Source: an uncultured Prevotellaceae bacterium
Lineage (GTDB): Bacteria; Bacteroidota; Bacteroidia; Bacteroidales; Bacteroidaceae
Assembly: GCA_946186505.1 (NCBI GenBank)
Contig: CAMHNI010000011.1
Location: forward strand, 1 to 64,000
Direction of reading: 5' to 3'
Length of the DNA: 64,000 nt
Every line of letters starts with the position of its first letter. Within the stretch, counting starts at the first letter, position 1. The notes beneath the pieces were generated by a model that saw nothing but the letters and a program-made list of their open reading frames with translations, was not told the DNA's origin and searched no databases. This document shows positions 43,322 to 51,859 of the stretch, one piece after another. The position numbers and the translations under genes are program-made.

Positions 43322-44899
43322 TTACTTTTTTGTCTCGATCTCCTCTTTCATATCTATAAACTGATGTTTTGCATCGTAGAACTCGTACTGCAGGAACGCC
43401 AGTTTCTGTGAGGGGATGACACGCACTCCAAACCCGTACTTCATCTGCCATCGTCGCTTCATGGATACCACTCCCTGGTTAATGTAGGCAGCGACGTAGG
43501 GATGCACATGAAGGTAGAACTTCTTTATGCCTATCTTGTTGACGAGGCGGTCAATCTTGCTCTCTAACTGGTCGGTGAAAAGAATCGACGACCTGATTTT
43601 TCCAGTGCCGAAACAAGTGGGACAGTCTTCTTCTACATTGACATCCATAGCCGGTCTGACACGCTGACGCGTAATCTGCATCAGTCCGAACTTAGACAGT
43701 GGCAGGATGTTGTGGCGTGCACGGTCTTTCTGCATGTTCTTGCACATGCGCTCGTAGAGCAGCTGGCGGTCTTCGGCGAGATTCATGTCCACGAAATCGA
43801 CCACGATGATTCCTCCCATGTCTCGTAGTCTCAACTGTCGTGCCAGCTCGTCGGCAGCCCCTAAGTTTGTCTCCAGCGCATTGGCTTCCTGACCGTTTTC
43901 CTTTTTGACGCGAGTGCCGCTGTTGACATCGACTACATGCATGGCCTCGGTATGCTCGATAATGAGATAGGCCCCATGCTTGTAGTTGACGGTCTTTCCG
44001 AATCCCGACTTCAGCTGTTTGGTAACCCCGAAGTTGTCGAAGATAGGCACGGTGCCTGTGTACTGCTTCACGATGTCCTGCTTCTCAGGGGCTATCAGTC
44101 CGACGTAGTCCTTCACTTGCTGGAAGATGCCCTCGTCGTTAATGTTGATAGCGTCGTAAGTAGGATTGAACAAGTCGCGTAGCAGAGCCACAGCACGGCT
44201 CTCCTCCTCAAACACCAGCTGCGGACGCTGCTGAGTCTTCTGGACCTTGGTGATAGCATCCTCCCAGCGTTTGAGCAGGATCTTCATCTCCTGGTCCAGT
44301 TCAGCAGCACGCTTACCTTCGGCCACCGTACGTACGATGACGCCGAAGTTGCGGGGCTTGATGCTCTGGATGAGCTGTTTCAGTCGGCTGCGTTCCTCGC
44401 TTTTCTTGATTTTAGAAGAAACATTCACTTTATCGCCGAAGGGGATGAGCACGATGTAGCGGCCTGCGAAGCTCAGTTCGCACGTCAGGCGCGGCCCTTT
44501 GGTAGAGATGGGTTCCTTGACCACCTGTACCATGATTTCCTGGCCTACCTGGAGGGTGTTCTGCACGGAGCCGTCCTTGGGCAGATCGGGCAGTCGTGAT
44601 GCCTTCTGGATGGGATAAAGTTTCTTTCTGTCGCTCTGTACCTGTTTCAGGTATTTCTCGTAAGAGCTGAATTGAAGGCCCAAGTCAAGATAGTGAAGGA
44701 AGGCGTCCTTCTCGTACCCTACATCGACGAAGCAGGCGTTAAGTCCGGGCATCAGTTTCCTAACCTTTGCCACGTAGATGTTACCCACCGAGAAAGAAGC
44801 CTCGCGCCGCTCGTTCTGGTATTCCACCAGCTGTTTGTCCTCGAGCAGTGCAATGGAGATCTCCTTGGGTTGCACATCAATGATTACTTCGCTTGTCAT
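43322..44899 (-). CDS. rng: Ribonuclease G/E family protein
   Basis: 525 residues. An S1 domain lies at about 38-125, then the catalytic region with MHVVDVNSGT and GGIIVVDFVDM (the two Mg-binding Asp), then the zinc-link CPTCFGTG near 425. It is close to RNase G in length and lacks the long C-terminal scaffold of RNase E. It trims rRNA and tRNA precursors and degrades mRNA. ATG 44899 is preceded by a terminator from the HU-mS38 unit. Confidence 0.95.
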   Translation of the reverse strand: MTSEVIIDVQPKEISIALLEDKQLVEYQNERREASFSVGNIYVAKVRKLMPGLNACFVDVGYEKDAFLHYLDLGLQFSSYEKYLKQVQSDRKKLYPIQKASRLPDLPKDGSVQNTLQVGQEIMVQVVKEPISTKGPRLTCELSFAGRYIVLIPFGDKVNVSSKIKKSEERSRLKQLIQSIKPRNFGVIVRTVAEGKRAAELDQEMKILLKRWEDAITKVQKTQQRPQLVFEEESRAVALLRDLFNPTYDAININDEGIFQQVKDYVGLIAPEKQDIVKQYTGTVPIFDNFGVTKQLKSGFGKTVNYKHGAYLIIEHTEAMHVVDVNSGTRVKKENGQEANALETNLGAADELARQLRLRDMGGIIVVDFVDMNLAEDRQLLYERMCKNMQKDRARHNILPLSKFGLMQITRQRVRPAMDVNVEEDCPTCFGTGKIRSSILFTDQLESKIDRLVNKIGIKKFYLHVHPYVAAYINQGVVSMKRRWQMKYGFGVRVIPSQKLAFLQYEFYDAKHQFIDMKEEIETKK

Positions 44900-44929
44900 T
44901 CTTAGGTGTTGTTAACTTGGGTTGTTGTT

Positions 44930-44972
44930 GAAAAAAGGGTGTGGCACGTTTTCTTACGCAGCCACACTCCCT
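44930..44972 (-). terminator. Terminator between the mS38-like gene and rng
   Basis: On the minus strand GTGTGGC pairs with GCCACAC (44961-44967 and 44940-44946) inside a longer imperfect stem and is followed by CCTTTTTT. Confidence 0.7.
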
Positions 44973-45000
44973 TCATTTCCTTTTTTACGTCAGACAGAGC

Positions 45001-45090
45001 TTACTTGCTCTTATGACGATTCTTGCGCAGTCTCTTCTTACGCTTGTGAGTAGCCATCTTGTGGCCCTTCTTTTTCTTTCCGTTTGGCAT
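45001..45090 (-). CDS. 29-residue basic AURKAIP1/COX24-type (mS38-like) protein
   Basis: The frame from ATG 45090 to TAA 45001 reads MPNGKKKKGHKMATHKRKKR and then a further Lys/Arg-rich part, 29 residues in all. A K-rich start, the KMATHKRKKRLRKNRHK core and the lack of any other feature match the small basic proteins annotated in Bacteroidetes as AURKAIP1/COX24-domain, related to the mitochondrial ribosomal protein mS38. It likely binds the small ribosomal subunit. It is 31 bases downstream of the HU gene. Confidence 0.8.
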   Translation of the reverse strand: MPNGKKKKGHKMATHKRKKRLRKNRHKSK

Positions 45091-45121
45091 AATTGTAAAT
45101 GTTAAATATTTATGATTATTG

Positions 45122-45397
45122 TTACTTCATCTTGGCAATAAAACTCTTAGCCGGCTTGAAAGCAGGGAAGTCATGTGCATCAATAACCAGTGTCGTATTC
45201 TTCGAGATATTGCGGGCAGTCTTCTGCGCACGGCGCTTGACGATGAAACTACCAAAGCCACGCAAATAGACATTCTCTTTATTTGCAGCCAAGCTCACTC
45301 TGATTTCCTCCATAAAAGCCTCCACGGTAGCAGATACATCCTTCTTGGCAATACCTGTTTCCTCAGCAATCTTGTTGATGATTTCAGCCTTTGTCAT
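45122..45397 (-). CDS. HU/IHF family DNA-binding protein
   Basis: 91 residues from ATG 45397 (MTKAEIINKIAEETG). The frame extends to 45445, but that part contains the -7 box TATCTTTGC (45442-45450), so it is excluded. The HU fold is clear: helical dimer part 1-45, then beta arms with VYLRGFGSFIVKRRAQKTARNISK, where the GFGSF and the ARN-type arm are characteristic, and a C-terminal helix. It compacts and bends DNA. It probably forms an operon with the mS38-like gene. Confidence 0.93.
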   Translation of the reverse strand: MTKAEIINKIAEETGIAKKDVSATVEAFMEEIRVSLAANKENVYLRGFGSFIVKRRAQKTARNISKNTTLVIDAHDFPAFKPAKSFIAKMK

Positions 45398-45441
45398 TTC
45401 TCTAAATTCTTTTATTTTATCGTTGTTTTCAATTTGGGAGT

Positions 45442-45450
45442 GCAAAGATA
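45442..45450 (-). promoter_or_regulatory. -7 box of the HU gene
   Basis: Minus strand TATCTTTGC. From 45451 to 45670 nothing else is recognisable; the region is AT-rich. Confidence 0.6.
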
Positions 45451-45670
45451 CTGTTTTTCAGTGAGATATGGAAATTTTCTTGGAACTTTTTTTGAAAATT
45501 GTGTTTTTTACCCATTCATTAAGCCATTTTATGTCATAAAATCAGACTTATCGACCTATAAAACCGACTAATTGTCGATACGAATCGGACGGTGCCCCCG
45601 ACTTCAGCACATATTATATATTATATTAAGGTTTACGCGCGTGACTCTTCACGTCTTCACAAACCATAAA

Positions 45671-45697
45671 GTGACACCTCTTAACAAGAGATGTCAC
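45671..45697 (-). terminator. Terminator of serA
   Basis: GTGACA (45671-45676) and TGTCAC (45692-45697) with inner CTCTT/AGAG pairs; on the minus strand it is followed by TTTATGGTTT. Confidence 0.6.
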
Positions 45698-45758
45698 CTA
45701 TGGTAAGGACAGACGGGGCAGGCCACCTGAAGGATGTGCTTCGCCGTCTATTAGCAAA

Positions 45759-46676
45759 TTACTTGTTCACCTGGAAGCGGGTGTCTCCGTCCTTGAAGAA
45801 GGCGTTGATCTGCTTGGCAGCAGCGATACCGGCGTTGATGTTGGCCTCAGCGGTCTGGGCACCCATCTTCTTCGGGGTTGAGAAGTAACGGCCTTCAAAC
45901 TTCTGGAAGTCCTCATTGGCATCGGGCATGATGTCGGTGACGAACTTCAGGTCCTCGCGCTCGGCCATCAGCTTCAGCAGCTCAGGCTCGTTGATGACCT
46001 CCTTGCGGGCGGTGTTCACCAGAATGCCACCCTTCTTCATCTTGCCGACCAAGGCGTAGTTGATGCTCTGCTTGGTCTCAGGCGTAGCGGGAATGTGGAG
46101 CGACACGACGTCACAGGTCTCGAAGAGGGCGTCCTGATTGGCGACGGCGTGAACGCCGGCCTTCTCGATGACCTCAGCGGGGCAGTAGGCGTCGAAGGCA
46201 TAGACCTCCATACCGAAGCCCTTGGCGATGCGGGCAACGTTGCGGCCTACATTACCGAAGGCAAGGATACCCAGCTTCTTGCCGAGCAGCTCGCTGCCGC
46301 TCTTGCCGTTGTAGAAGCCACGGACGGCCATCACCAACAGTCCGAAGACCAGCTCGGCAACAGCGTTGGCGTTCTGACCCGGCGTGTTCTCGGCCACCAC
46401 GTTGTGAGCCGTAGCAGCGGCGAGATCAATGTTGTCATAACCGGCACCGGCACGAACCACGATCTTCAGCTGCTTGGCAGCGTCGAGCACCTCGGCATCG
46501 ACCTTGTCCGAACGGATAATCATGGCGTCGGCATCCTTCACAGCGTCCAGTAGCTGTGCCTTCTCAGTATATTTCTCGAGCAGTACCAGCTCATTGCCGG
46601 CTGCCTCTACTTCTGCTTTAATGCCATTTACAGCAGCTGCTGCGAACGGCTTTTCTGTTGCTACAAGAATCTTCAT
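45759..46676 (-). CDS. serA: D-3-phosphoglycerate dehydrogenase
   Basis: 305 residues from ATG 46676 (MKILVATEKPFAAAAVNGIK). It has the D-2-hydroxyacid dehydrogenase layout: NAD-binding GILAFGNVGRNVARIAKG near 145-160, catalytic Arg near RAGAGYDNIDLAA, and ILVNTARKEVINE. It is the short form without an ACT domain, so serine feedback is not expected from the sequence. It oxidises 3-phosphoglycerate in the first step of serine synthesis, beside serC on the same strand. The space between them is filled by paired REPs. Confidence 0.93.
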   Translation of the reverse strand: MKILVATEKPFAAAAVNGIKAEVEAAGNELVLLEKYTEKAQLLDAVKDADAMIIRSDKVDAEVLDAAKQLKIVVRAGAGYDNIDLAAATAHNVVAENTPGQNANAVAELVFGLLVMAVRGFYNGKSGSELLGKKLGILAFGNVGRNVARIAKGFGMEVYAFDAYCPAEVIEKAGVHAVANQDALFETCDVVSLHIPATPETKQSINYALVGKMKKGGILVNTARKEVINEPELLKLMAEREDLKFVTDIMPDANEDFQKFEGRYFSTPKKMGAQTAEANINAGIAAAKQINAFFKDGDTRFQVNK

Positions 46677-46682
46677 ATATAA

Positions 46683-46840
46683 AAGCCCACCCAAGCCCTC
46701 CCAAAGGGAGGGATGTTTAGTTATTTAAGGGTGATGTAGTCTAATTGGTTAAACAAAAAAGATACTATATTGTTTGTTTGCCCGCTCAAGTTTCAAATGT
46801 ACTTACACATCCCTCCCTTGGGGAGGGCTTGAGTGGGCTT
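46683..46840. repeat. Pair of inverted REP elements between serC and serA
   Basis: Arms 46683-46716 and 46807-46840 are inverted copies of a 34-base unit with two mismatches; each arm can itself fold through CCCTCCC/GGGAGGG. They fill the whole space from 7 bases before the serA ATG to 6 bases before the serC stop. Similar G/C-run units occur at 55354-55388 and 55446-55474. Confidence 0.7.
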
Positions 46841-46845
46841 GTTGT

Positions 46846-47913
46846 TTAATGCTTTGCCTCAAATTCCTTCATGCAGGCAACGAGGGCGTTGCAGCCTTCG
46901 ATGGTCTGGGCGTTGTAGCAAGAAGCACGGAAACCACCAACAGAACGGTGACCCTTCACACCAACCATACCCTTCGATACGGCGAAGTCGAGGAAGTCCT
47001 TCTCCAGCTCCTTGTACTCGTCGGCCATCACGAAGCAGATGTTCATCAGCGAACGGTCCTCCTCCTTGGCAGTGCCGACGAAGAGTTTGTTGCGGTCAAT
47101 CTCGCCATAGACGATTTCTGCACGCTGCTTGGCCAGCTTGTCCATAGCCTCGACACCACCCTGCTTCTTGATCCAGCGCAGGTTCTCGAGGGCGCAGTAG
47201 ATGGGCACCACAGGAGGCGTGTTGAACATCGAACCCTTGTCAACATGTGTGCGGTAGTCGAGCATCGTGGGAATCTCACGGGGAGCCTTGCCCAGCTTCT
47301 CGTCCTTCAGAATGACGATGGTGACACCGGCCATAGACAGGTTCTTCTGGGCACCGGCATAGATGGCGTCGTACTTGGCAACGTCAACGGGACGGCTCAT
47401 GAAGTCTGACGACATGTCGGCAATCAGGGGCACAGCGACGTCAAGGTCCTTGCGGATCTCAGTACCGTAGATGGTGTTGTTGCTGGTGACATGCAGATAG
47501 TCGGCATCAGCAGGAACAGTCCAGTCCTTGGGGATGAAGGTGTAGTTGGCATCGGCAGAAGAAGCCACTTCAACGACCTCACCGAAAAGCTTGGCTTCCT
47601 TCATGGCCTTCTTGGCCCAGACGCCCGTGTTCAGATAGGCGGCCTTCTTGATGAGGAAGTTGTAGGGAATCATGCAGAACTCCAGGGAGGCACCACCACC
47701 GAGGAAGATCACTGAGTAGCCCTCGGGCACTGAAAGCAGCTCCTTGACCAGAGCTACAGCCTCGTCAACGACGGGCTGGAAATCCTTTGCACGGTGGCTG
47801 ATCTCCATGAGCGAGAGACCTGAGCCGTTGAAATCAAGACACTGCCGGGCAGTAGCTTCGATGACCTCGCGGGGAAGCATCGACGGACCGGCGTTAAAGT
47901 TGTACTTCTTCAT
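46846..47913 (-). CDS. serC: Phosphoserine aminotransferase
   Basis: 355 residues. The PLP lysine is in [17 protein letters not shown], where the Lys of AQKN is the Schiff-base residue; [13 protein letters not shown] and [13 protein letters not shown] are the other conserved parts. It converts 3-phosphohydroxypyruvate to phosphoserine with glutamate, following SerA. The promoter is likely at 47966-47974. serA follows across the REP pair, so expression of both from one message would pass through those hairpins. Confidence 0.95.
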   Translation of the reverse strand: MKKYNFNAGPSMLPREVIEATARQCLDFNGSGLSLMEISHRAKDFQPVVDEAVALVKELLSVPEGYSVIFLGGGASLEFCMIPYNFLIKKAAYLNTGVWAKKAMKEAKLFGEVVEVASSADANYTFIPKDWTVPADADYLHVTSNNTIYGTEIRKDLDVAVPLIADMSSDFMSRPVDVAKYDAIYAGAQKNLSMAGVTIVILKDEKLGKAPREIPTMLDYRTHVDKGSMFNTPPVVPIYCALENLRWIKKQGGVEAMDKLAKQRAEIVYGEIDRNKLFVGTAKEEDRSLMNICFVMADEYKELEKDFLDFAVSKGMVGVKGHRSVGGFRASCYNAQTIEGCNALVACMKEFEAKH

Positions 47914-47965
47914 TGTTTTTGTTACTATTTTAATGGTTTAATATGCTTCGTATCTGAAAAACGCT

Positions 47966-47974
47966 GCGAAATTA
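47966..47974 (-). promoter_or_regulatory. -7 box of serC
   Basis: Minus strand TAATTTCGC, one base off TAnnTTTG, about 53 bases before the ATG. Confidence 0.4.
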
Positions 47975-48017
47975 CACTATTTTCTTGAATTAGACAAATA
48001 TTTGAGCAAAAATTAAC

Positions 48018-48055
48018 CAAAAAGCCCCACTTTCCTTTCAATATGTCAAGTGGGG
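48018..48055 (-). terminator. Terminator of the OmpH-like gene
   Basis: CCCCACTT and AAGTGGGG (48025-48032, 48048-48055), followed on the minus strand by CTTTTTGG. Confidence 0.75.
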
Positions 48056-48064
48056 TTGCCATTT

Positions 48065-48676
48065 TTATTTCTTTTCGGCCTTTTTATCTTCTTTCTTTAC
48101 CGCAGGCTTGTAACGTTTGTTCAGTCCGTTCACAATATCCTTGGTGATGTTGTACCTGGTGTCGGCCAAGAGAATGTTATCACCGGCCTTGGAGAGTATC
48201 AGGTCGTACTTCTTGTCCTTATTATAGGAAGTGAGGAAGCTGTTCAGCGAATCGCGCAGTGCCTCGTTGAACTTCTGCGTCTCGCTGGCCAGTTCGCTCT
48301 CCAGACGTGCCTGCAGTTCCTGAAGGTCGCGCTGGCGGCGCTCAATGCCTGCCTGAACATTCTGTGCCTGCTCACGGCTCTGGAAACCGTTGCTCTGCAG
48401 TTTCTGCTGGAAGTTACTGACAGCGGCCTGCAGCTCATTGGTCTTCTGGGTCAGAGTGTTGCGGGCGTTGTTGCTCTTCTTCTGCAGCGTCAGGCTGTAG
48501 TCTTTGGCAAAGTCATACTGTGTCATCAGCGAGTCAACCTCAACGTATGCGATTTTCATACCGCTCACGTTCTCAGCACCTGCGGCCTGGGGTTTGTCGT
48601 CCATCTTAGGACTTGCGTTGTTGCACGAAGCCATCACGGCAGCGAAGGCCAGTGCTCCGAAAAAGTACTTTTTCAT
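48065..48676 (-). CDS. OmpH/Skp-family periplasmic chaperone-like lipoprotein
   Basis: 203 residues. A lipoprotein signal ends in FAAVMASC. The body has the Skp/OmpH pattern: MKIAYVEVDSLMTQYDFAKD, a long Gln/Lys/Glu coiled coil (about 60-160) and a beta end YDLILSKAGDNILLADTRYNITKDIV. It is a probable holdase for outer membrane proteins or an envelope-tethered variant. It is preceded by a 69-residue membrane protein gene (13-base gap) and probably cotranscribed with it. Confidence 0.83.
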   Translation of the reverse strand: MKKYFFGALAFAAVMASCNNASPKMDDKPQAAGAENVSGMKIAYVEVDSLMTQYDFAKDYSLTLQKKSNNARNTLTQKTNELQAAVSNFQQKLQSNGFQSREQAQNVQAGIERRQRDLQELQARLESELASETQKFNEALRDSLNSFLTSYNKDKKYDLILSKAGDNILLADTRYNITKDIVNGLNKRYKPAVKKEDKKAEKK

Positions 48677-48689
48677 TCTTTCTACTATT

Positions 48690-48899
48690 TTAATGTTTGT
48701 CTTCTATCTTCAGTCTCTTCTGACTCCGCATCTCGCGGTCCTGGTCCATGACGCAGTGTATGCCCCGCTGACGCATAGGCTCGCTGTCGTGGATATGCTG
48801 AGAGGAGAAGGTTCCGTCCTTTCGTCCCAGCACCTTCACCAACAGCAGAGCCATTCCAACGGCCAGCAATACGCAGCTTATCAACAGCGTCTGAATCAT
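48690..48899 (-). CDS. Small single-pass membrane protein
   Basis: 69 residues: one membrane helix (about 3-24, LISCVLLAVGMALLLVKVLG) followed by a hydrophilic tail containing CVMDQDREMRSQ. No family is recognised beyond a resemblance to small conserved Bacteroidetes membrane proteins. Its promoter is at 48919-48927, and the OmpH-like gene follows. Confidence 0.6.
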   Translation of the reverse strand: MIQTLLISCVLLAVGMALLLVKVLGRKDGTFSSQHIHDSEPMRQRGIHCVMDQDREMRSQKRLKIEDKH

Positions 48900-48918
48900 T
48901 TCAAGTCACTATTCGGCT

Positions 48919-48927
48919 GCAAAGGTA
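48919..48927 (-). promoter_or_regulatory. -7 box of the 69-residue gene
   Basis: Minus strand TACCTTTGC, 20 bases before the ATG at 48899. Confidence 0.6.
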
Positions 48928-48966
48928 AGCAAAATAATCGAGAAACAATGAAAGTGGGCAAAATAT

Positions 48967-48998
48967 TTTGCGAAGTCAAGAAAAAGGCGTATATTTGC
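48967..48998 (+). promoter_or_regulatory. Promoter of the Dabb-LytTR operon
   Basis: TTTG (48967-48970) and TATATTTGC (48990-48998), 19 bases apart. Confidence 0.65.
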
Positions 48999-49026
48999 AG
49001 TCCATTAATTTAACAAAAAACGACGT

Positions 49027-49332
49027 ATGGTAAAACACATTATTCTTTGGACGCTGAACCCTGAACTGACAGAGGAACAGAAGCGTGAAGTTAAAGCCGG
49101 CATCAAAGCTGGTCTTGAGGGACTTGTGGGGAAGGTGCCCGGACTCATTGACGTCAAGGTACATATTGAAGGCCGTCTGGCTTCATCGAATGCTGATGTC
49201 ATGCTCGACTCTACATTAGAGTCTGAGGAGGCACTGAAAGGCTACGCCCAACATCCCGAACACGTTGCCGTAGCTAACACGAAGGTACGCCCCTACACCG
49301 TTCAGCGGTCATGTCTGGACTTTGAGCTTTGA
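49027..49332 (+). CDS. Dabb family (stress-responsive alpha/beta barrel) protein
   Basis: 101 residues. The start MVKHIILWTLNPELTEEQKREV, GLVGKVPGLIDVKVHIEG, and the ending HPEHVAVANTKVRPYTVQRS with its conserved His are typical of the Dabb/ferredoxin-like barrel. Members are dimeric with varied or unknown roles. The regulator gene follows 6 bases later, so the pair is one transcript. Confidence 0.87.
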   Translation: MVKHIILWTLNPELTEEQKREVKAGIKAGLEGLVGKVPGLIDVKVHIEGRLASSNADVMLDSTLESEEALKGYAQHPEHVAVANTKVRPYTVQRSCLDFEL

Positions 49333-49338
49333 CGACGC

Positions 49339-50046
49339 ATGATCAGAGTCATAGCCATTGACGACGAGCCACTGGCCCTGCAGCAGATAGTATCATATAT
49401 TAAAAAGGTGCCGTTCCTGGAACTGGCGGCCCAGTGCCAGAGTGCCGTTGAGGCCCGCAACATCCTGAACGCAGAGCCTGTAGATGCCATCTTCTGCGAT
49501 ATCAACATGCCCGACCTCAACGGCATGGACTTCGTCAAGTCGCTGCAGGTGCCGCCGCTCATTGTCTTCACCACCGCCTATTCGGAGTATGCCGTCGAGG
49601 GGTTTAGGGTTGACGCTGTCGATTATCTGCTGAAACCCTTCGGACTGCAGGACTTTCTACGGGCGGCAAACCGTCTAAGGGAAAGGCTGAAGACAGAAGT
49701 GCCCCAGCCCGAGCCTGAACAGACGCTGTTCGTCAAGACCGACTACCGCGTTGTCAAGGTTGCCATTGACGACATCCGCTACATCGAGGGCATGTCGGAG
49801 TACCTGAAGCTGCATCTCGACAGTCAGCCCAAGCCCATCGTCACCCTGCTGGCCATGAAGGCGCTCGAAGAGCGGCTGCCGTCAAACTTCATGCGCATAC
49901 ACCGTTCCTACATCGTCAACCTCGACAAGATCCAAGAGGTGAACAAGAACCGCGTCATACTCGACGCCGAGACGTTCCTGCCCATCGGCGACAGCTACAA
50001 GGAGCAGTTCAACAGGTACATCGAGACCCGTTTCCTTGGCAAGTGA
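49339..50046 (+). CDS. LytTR-type response regulator
   Basis: 235 residues. Receiver at 1-120 with IDDEP and phospho-Asp54 (FCDINMPD), Thr in FTTAYSEYAV and Lys in LLKPFG. A LytTR DNA-binding domain follows (about 135-230; VDDIRYIEGMSEYLKLH, MRIHRSYIVN). All phosphorylation residues are intact. Its histidine kinase (usually a LytS/YesM-like membrane protein) is not adjacent, so it is an orphan here. It is cotranscribed with the Dabb gene. A tandem repeat begins 76 bases past its stop. Confidence 0.9.
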   Translation: MIRVIAIDDEPLALQQIVSYIKKVPFLELAAQCQSAVEARNILNAEPVDAIFCDINMPDLNGMDFVKSLQVPPLIVFTTAYSEYAVEGFRVDAVDYLLKPFGLQDFLRAANRLRERLKTEVPQPEPEQTLFVKTDYRVVKVAIDDIRYIEGMSEYLKLHLDSQPKPIVTLLAMKALEERLPSNFMRIHRSYIVNLDKIQEVNKNRVILDAETFLPIGDSYKEQFNRYIETRFLGK

Positions 50047-50122
50047 AACCACCATCAAACGGTTTTCCTCCAGGTAAGTAACACACCCAAGGTCACGCCT
50101 GATGGTAGCACGGGACGGCTGT

Positions 50123-50223
50123 AACAACTGTAACACTGCAACAACTGCAACACTGAAACACTGAAACACTGCAACAACTGCAACACTGAAACACTGTAAC
50201 AACTGCAACACTGCAACAACTGT
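50123..50223 (+). repeat. Mixed 8/9-mer tandem repeat, 12 units
   Basis: Units of AACAACTGN (9 bases) and AACACTGN (8 bases) alternate without gaps in the order 9-8-9-8-8-8-9-8-8-9-8-9; N is T, C or A. They run from 50123 to 50223 and stop at AACG. Because unit lengths differ by one base, copy-number change would shift frame if read. It lies between two convergent genes, so it is noncoding. Confidence 0.85.
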
Positions 50224-50227
50224 AACG

Positions 50228-50605
50228 TTATTTGACCTTCGGTCGAGTCTTCTTATTCACATTCAGCTGTGTGCTCTTCGGGAAGGCGATGCTATAGGCA
50301 GCGTCGAGGGCCTTCAGGTCAATCTTGTAGTAACTGATGCCCGTCTTGACGCTCACGATAGCCCGCAGCAGTTCGCGGTGCTTGCGAGGATAGAGCGACG
50401 GCAGCAGCAGCTTGTCCCACCCCTCCTGCTGGCACCTATTACACACCTCCCACATAAAGTCATCGTTAGCCTCAAAACCGAACCACAACTTCAGCACGCG
50501 ACGGATGCAGAACCGCTTGCATTGCCCCTTGAGGAGCTGCCTCGTGCGCTCCAGCCTGCGCCAGAGCCGCACAAAGCATTCCTGGGTATTTTCAATATTC
50601 CTCAT
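50228..50605 (-). CDS. Hypothetical basic protein
   Basis: 125 residues from ATG 50605; the frame is open upstream to 50701 but without protein-like sequence. It is Arg/Lys- and Cys-rich (FVRLWRRLERTRQLLKGQCKRFCIRRVLKLWFGFEAND), with CNRCQQEG-type Cys pairs. It sits next to the tandem repeat and a broken plus-strand frame. I do not recognise it; it could be a fragment of an accessory gene. Confidence 0.45.
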   Translation of the reverse strand: MRNIENTQECFVRLWRRLERTRQLLKGQCKRFCIRRVLKLWFGFEANDDFMWEVCNRCQQEGWDKLLLPSLYPRKHRELLRAIVSVKTGISYYKIDLKALDAAYSIAFPKSTQLNVNKKTRPKVK

Positions 50606-50607
50606 AG

Positions 50608-50815
50608 CGTAGCACTTTTCACTTAGAGACCCCACTGTGCACTTTTGACGCAAGTAGATACAAGCGGTTCTTCGAGCATCCTTGGCTGTCGGACGAGGCA
50701 CGGCGGTTCCTCTTCGAGGAGCGGCGGCTGGACCCGAGGGTGGTCAGCTGGTGCAGGATAACCAGTTGGCGCGTGCAGACGCCTTTCAGAGAGATCATCA
50801 GATCCTGTGTATATA
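50608..50815 (+). pseudogene. Open, protein-like fragment without a start
   Basis: The plus-strand frame is open from after TAG (50605-50607) and reads RYKRFFEHPWLSDEARRFLF, then EERRLDPRVV and [15 protein letters not shown], helical and GC-rich, with no ATG until 50740. After 50815 the frame runs antisense to leuB and stops looking like a protein. I take it as the remnant of an accessory gene cut by the leu operon or by deletion. Confidence 0.35.
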
Positions 50816-51859
50816 GTCAACAATCCACTGACCTACCTCACGTGTACCGTATTTTGCGCCACCCTCGACCTGTATCTCGGGGGTGCGGACGTTGGCGGCA
50901 AGAGAGGCATCGACGGCGTCGCGGATGAGTCGTCCCTCAGCAGTGAGGCCGAAGTGCTCCAGGAGCATGGCTGCTGAGAGTATCTGGGCCACGGGGTTAG
51001 CGAGGTTCTGTCCGGCAGCCTGCGGCCAGGAGCCGTGGACGGGTTCAAAGAGCGGGGTGTGCTCACCTAAGGACGACGAGGGCTGCAAGCCCATGGAACC
51101 GGTAATGCAGGAGGTCTCGTCGGTGAGGATGTCGCCGAAGGTGTTCTCGGTGACGACGACATCGAAGAAACGGGGTTCAGTGAGTACGCGCATGGAGGCA
51201 TTGTCGATGAACATATAGTCAGTCTTCACCTCGGGGTACTGGGGTTCCATCTCCTTGGCTATCTGACGCCACAGACGGCTGGAGGCCAGGACGTTGGCCT
51301 TGTCAACGACGGTGAGGTGCCGACGGCGCGTCATAGCTATCTCGAAAGCGACCTTGAGGATGCGCTCAATCTCGGGACGGGTGTAGATGTCGGTATCGTA
51401 GGCCTTGTCATTGTCCTGATACTTCTCACCGAAGTACATGCCGCCGGTGAGTTCACGGATGACCACGAAGTCGGCACCGCGCAGCAGTTCCTCCTTCAGC
51501 GGACTTTTGTGCAGCAGGCAGTCGAAGGTGGCCACAGGGCGGACGTTGGCAAAGAGGCCCAGCTTCTTGCGCATGGCCAGCAGGCCCTGTTCGGGACGCA
51601 CTTTGGCCGTCGGGTCATTGTCGTATTTCAGGTCGCCGACAGCTGCAAAGAGTACAGCGTCAGAGCGCATGCAGACATCGTGGGTTGCCTCTGGATAAGG
51701 GTCGCCGACGGCATCGATGGCACAAGCGCCGACGAGTGCCTCTTCGTATTCAAAGTGGTGACCACACTTGGCAGCTATCGCGTCGAGCACAGCCACACCT
51801 TGTTTCATAATCTCCGGACCTATACCATCGCCCGGCAGTATTGCAATTTTCAGATTCAT
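50798..51859 (-). CDS. leuB: 3-isopropylmalate dehydrogenase
   Basis: 353 residues. It has [12 protein letters not shown], the substrate Arg segment [22 protein letters not shown], and [11 protein letters not shown] near 220, with [11 protein letters not shown] and [13 protein letters not shown]. It oxidises 3-isopropylmalate to 2-oxoisocaproate with NAD. It is the last gene of the leu operon; its ATG overlaps the upstream synthase stop as ATGA. Confidence 0.96.
   Translation of the reverse strand: MNLKIAILPGDGIGPEIMKQGVAVLDAIAAKCGHHFEYEEALVGACAIDAVGDPYPEATHDVCMRSDAVLFAAVGDLKYDNDPTAKVRPEQGLLAMRKKLGLFANVRPVATFDCLLHKSPLKEELLRGADFVVIRELTGGMYFGEKYQDNDKAYDTDIYTRPEIERILKVAFEIAMTRRRHLTVVDKANVLASSRLWRQIAKEMEPQYPEVKTDYMFIDNASMRVLTEPRFFDVVVTENTFGDILTDETSCITGSMGLQPSSSLGEHTPLFEPVHGSWPQAAGQNLANPVAQILSAAMLLEHFGLTAEGRLIRDAVDASLAANVRTPEIQVEGGAKYGTREVGQWIVDYIHRI

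Noticed and set aside
50123..50223. Possible CRISPR array
   Set aside because: Units are 8 or 9 bases with no spacers; it is a simple tandem repeat.
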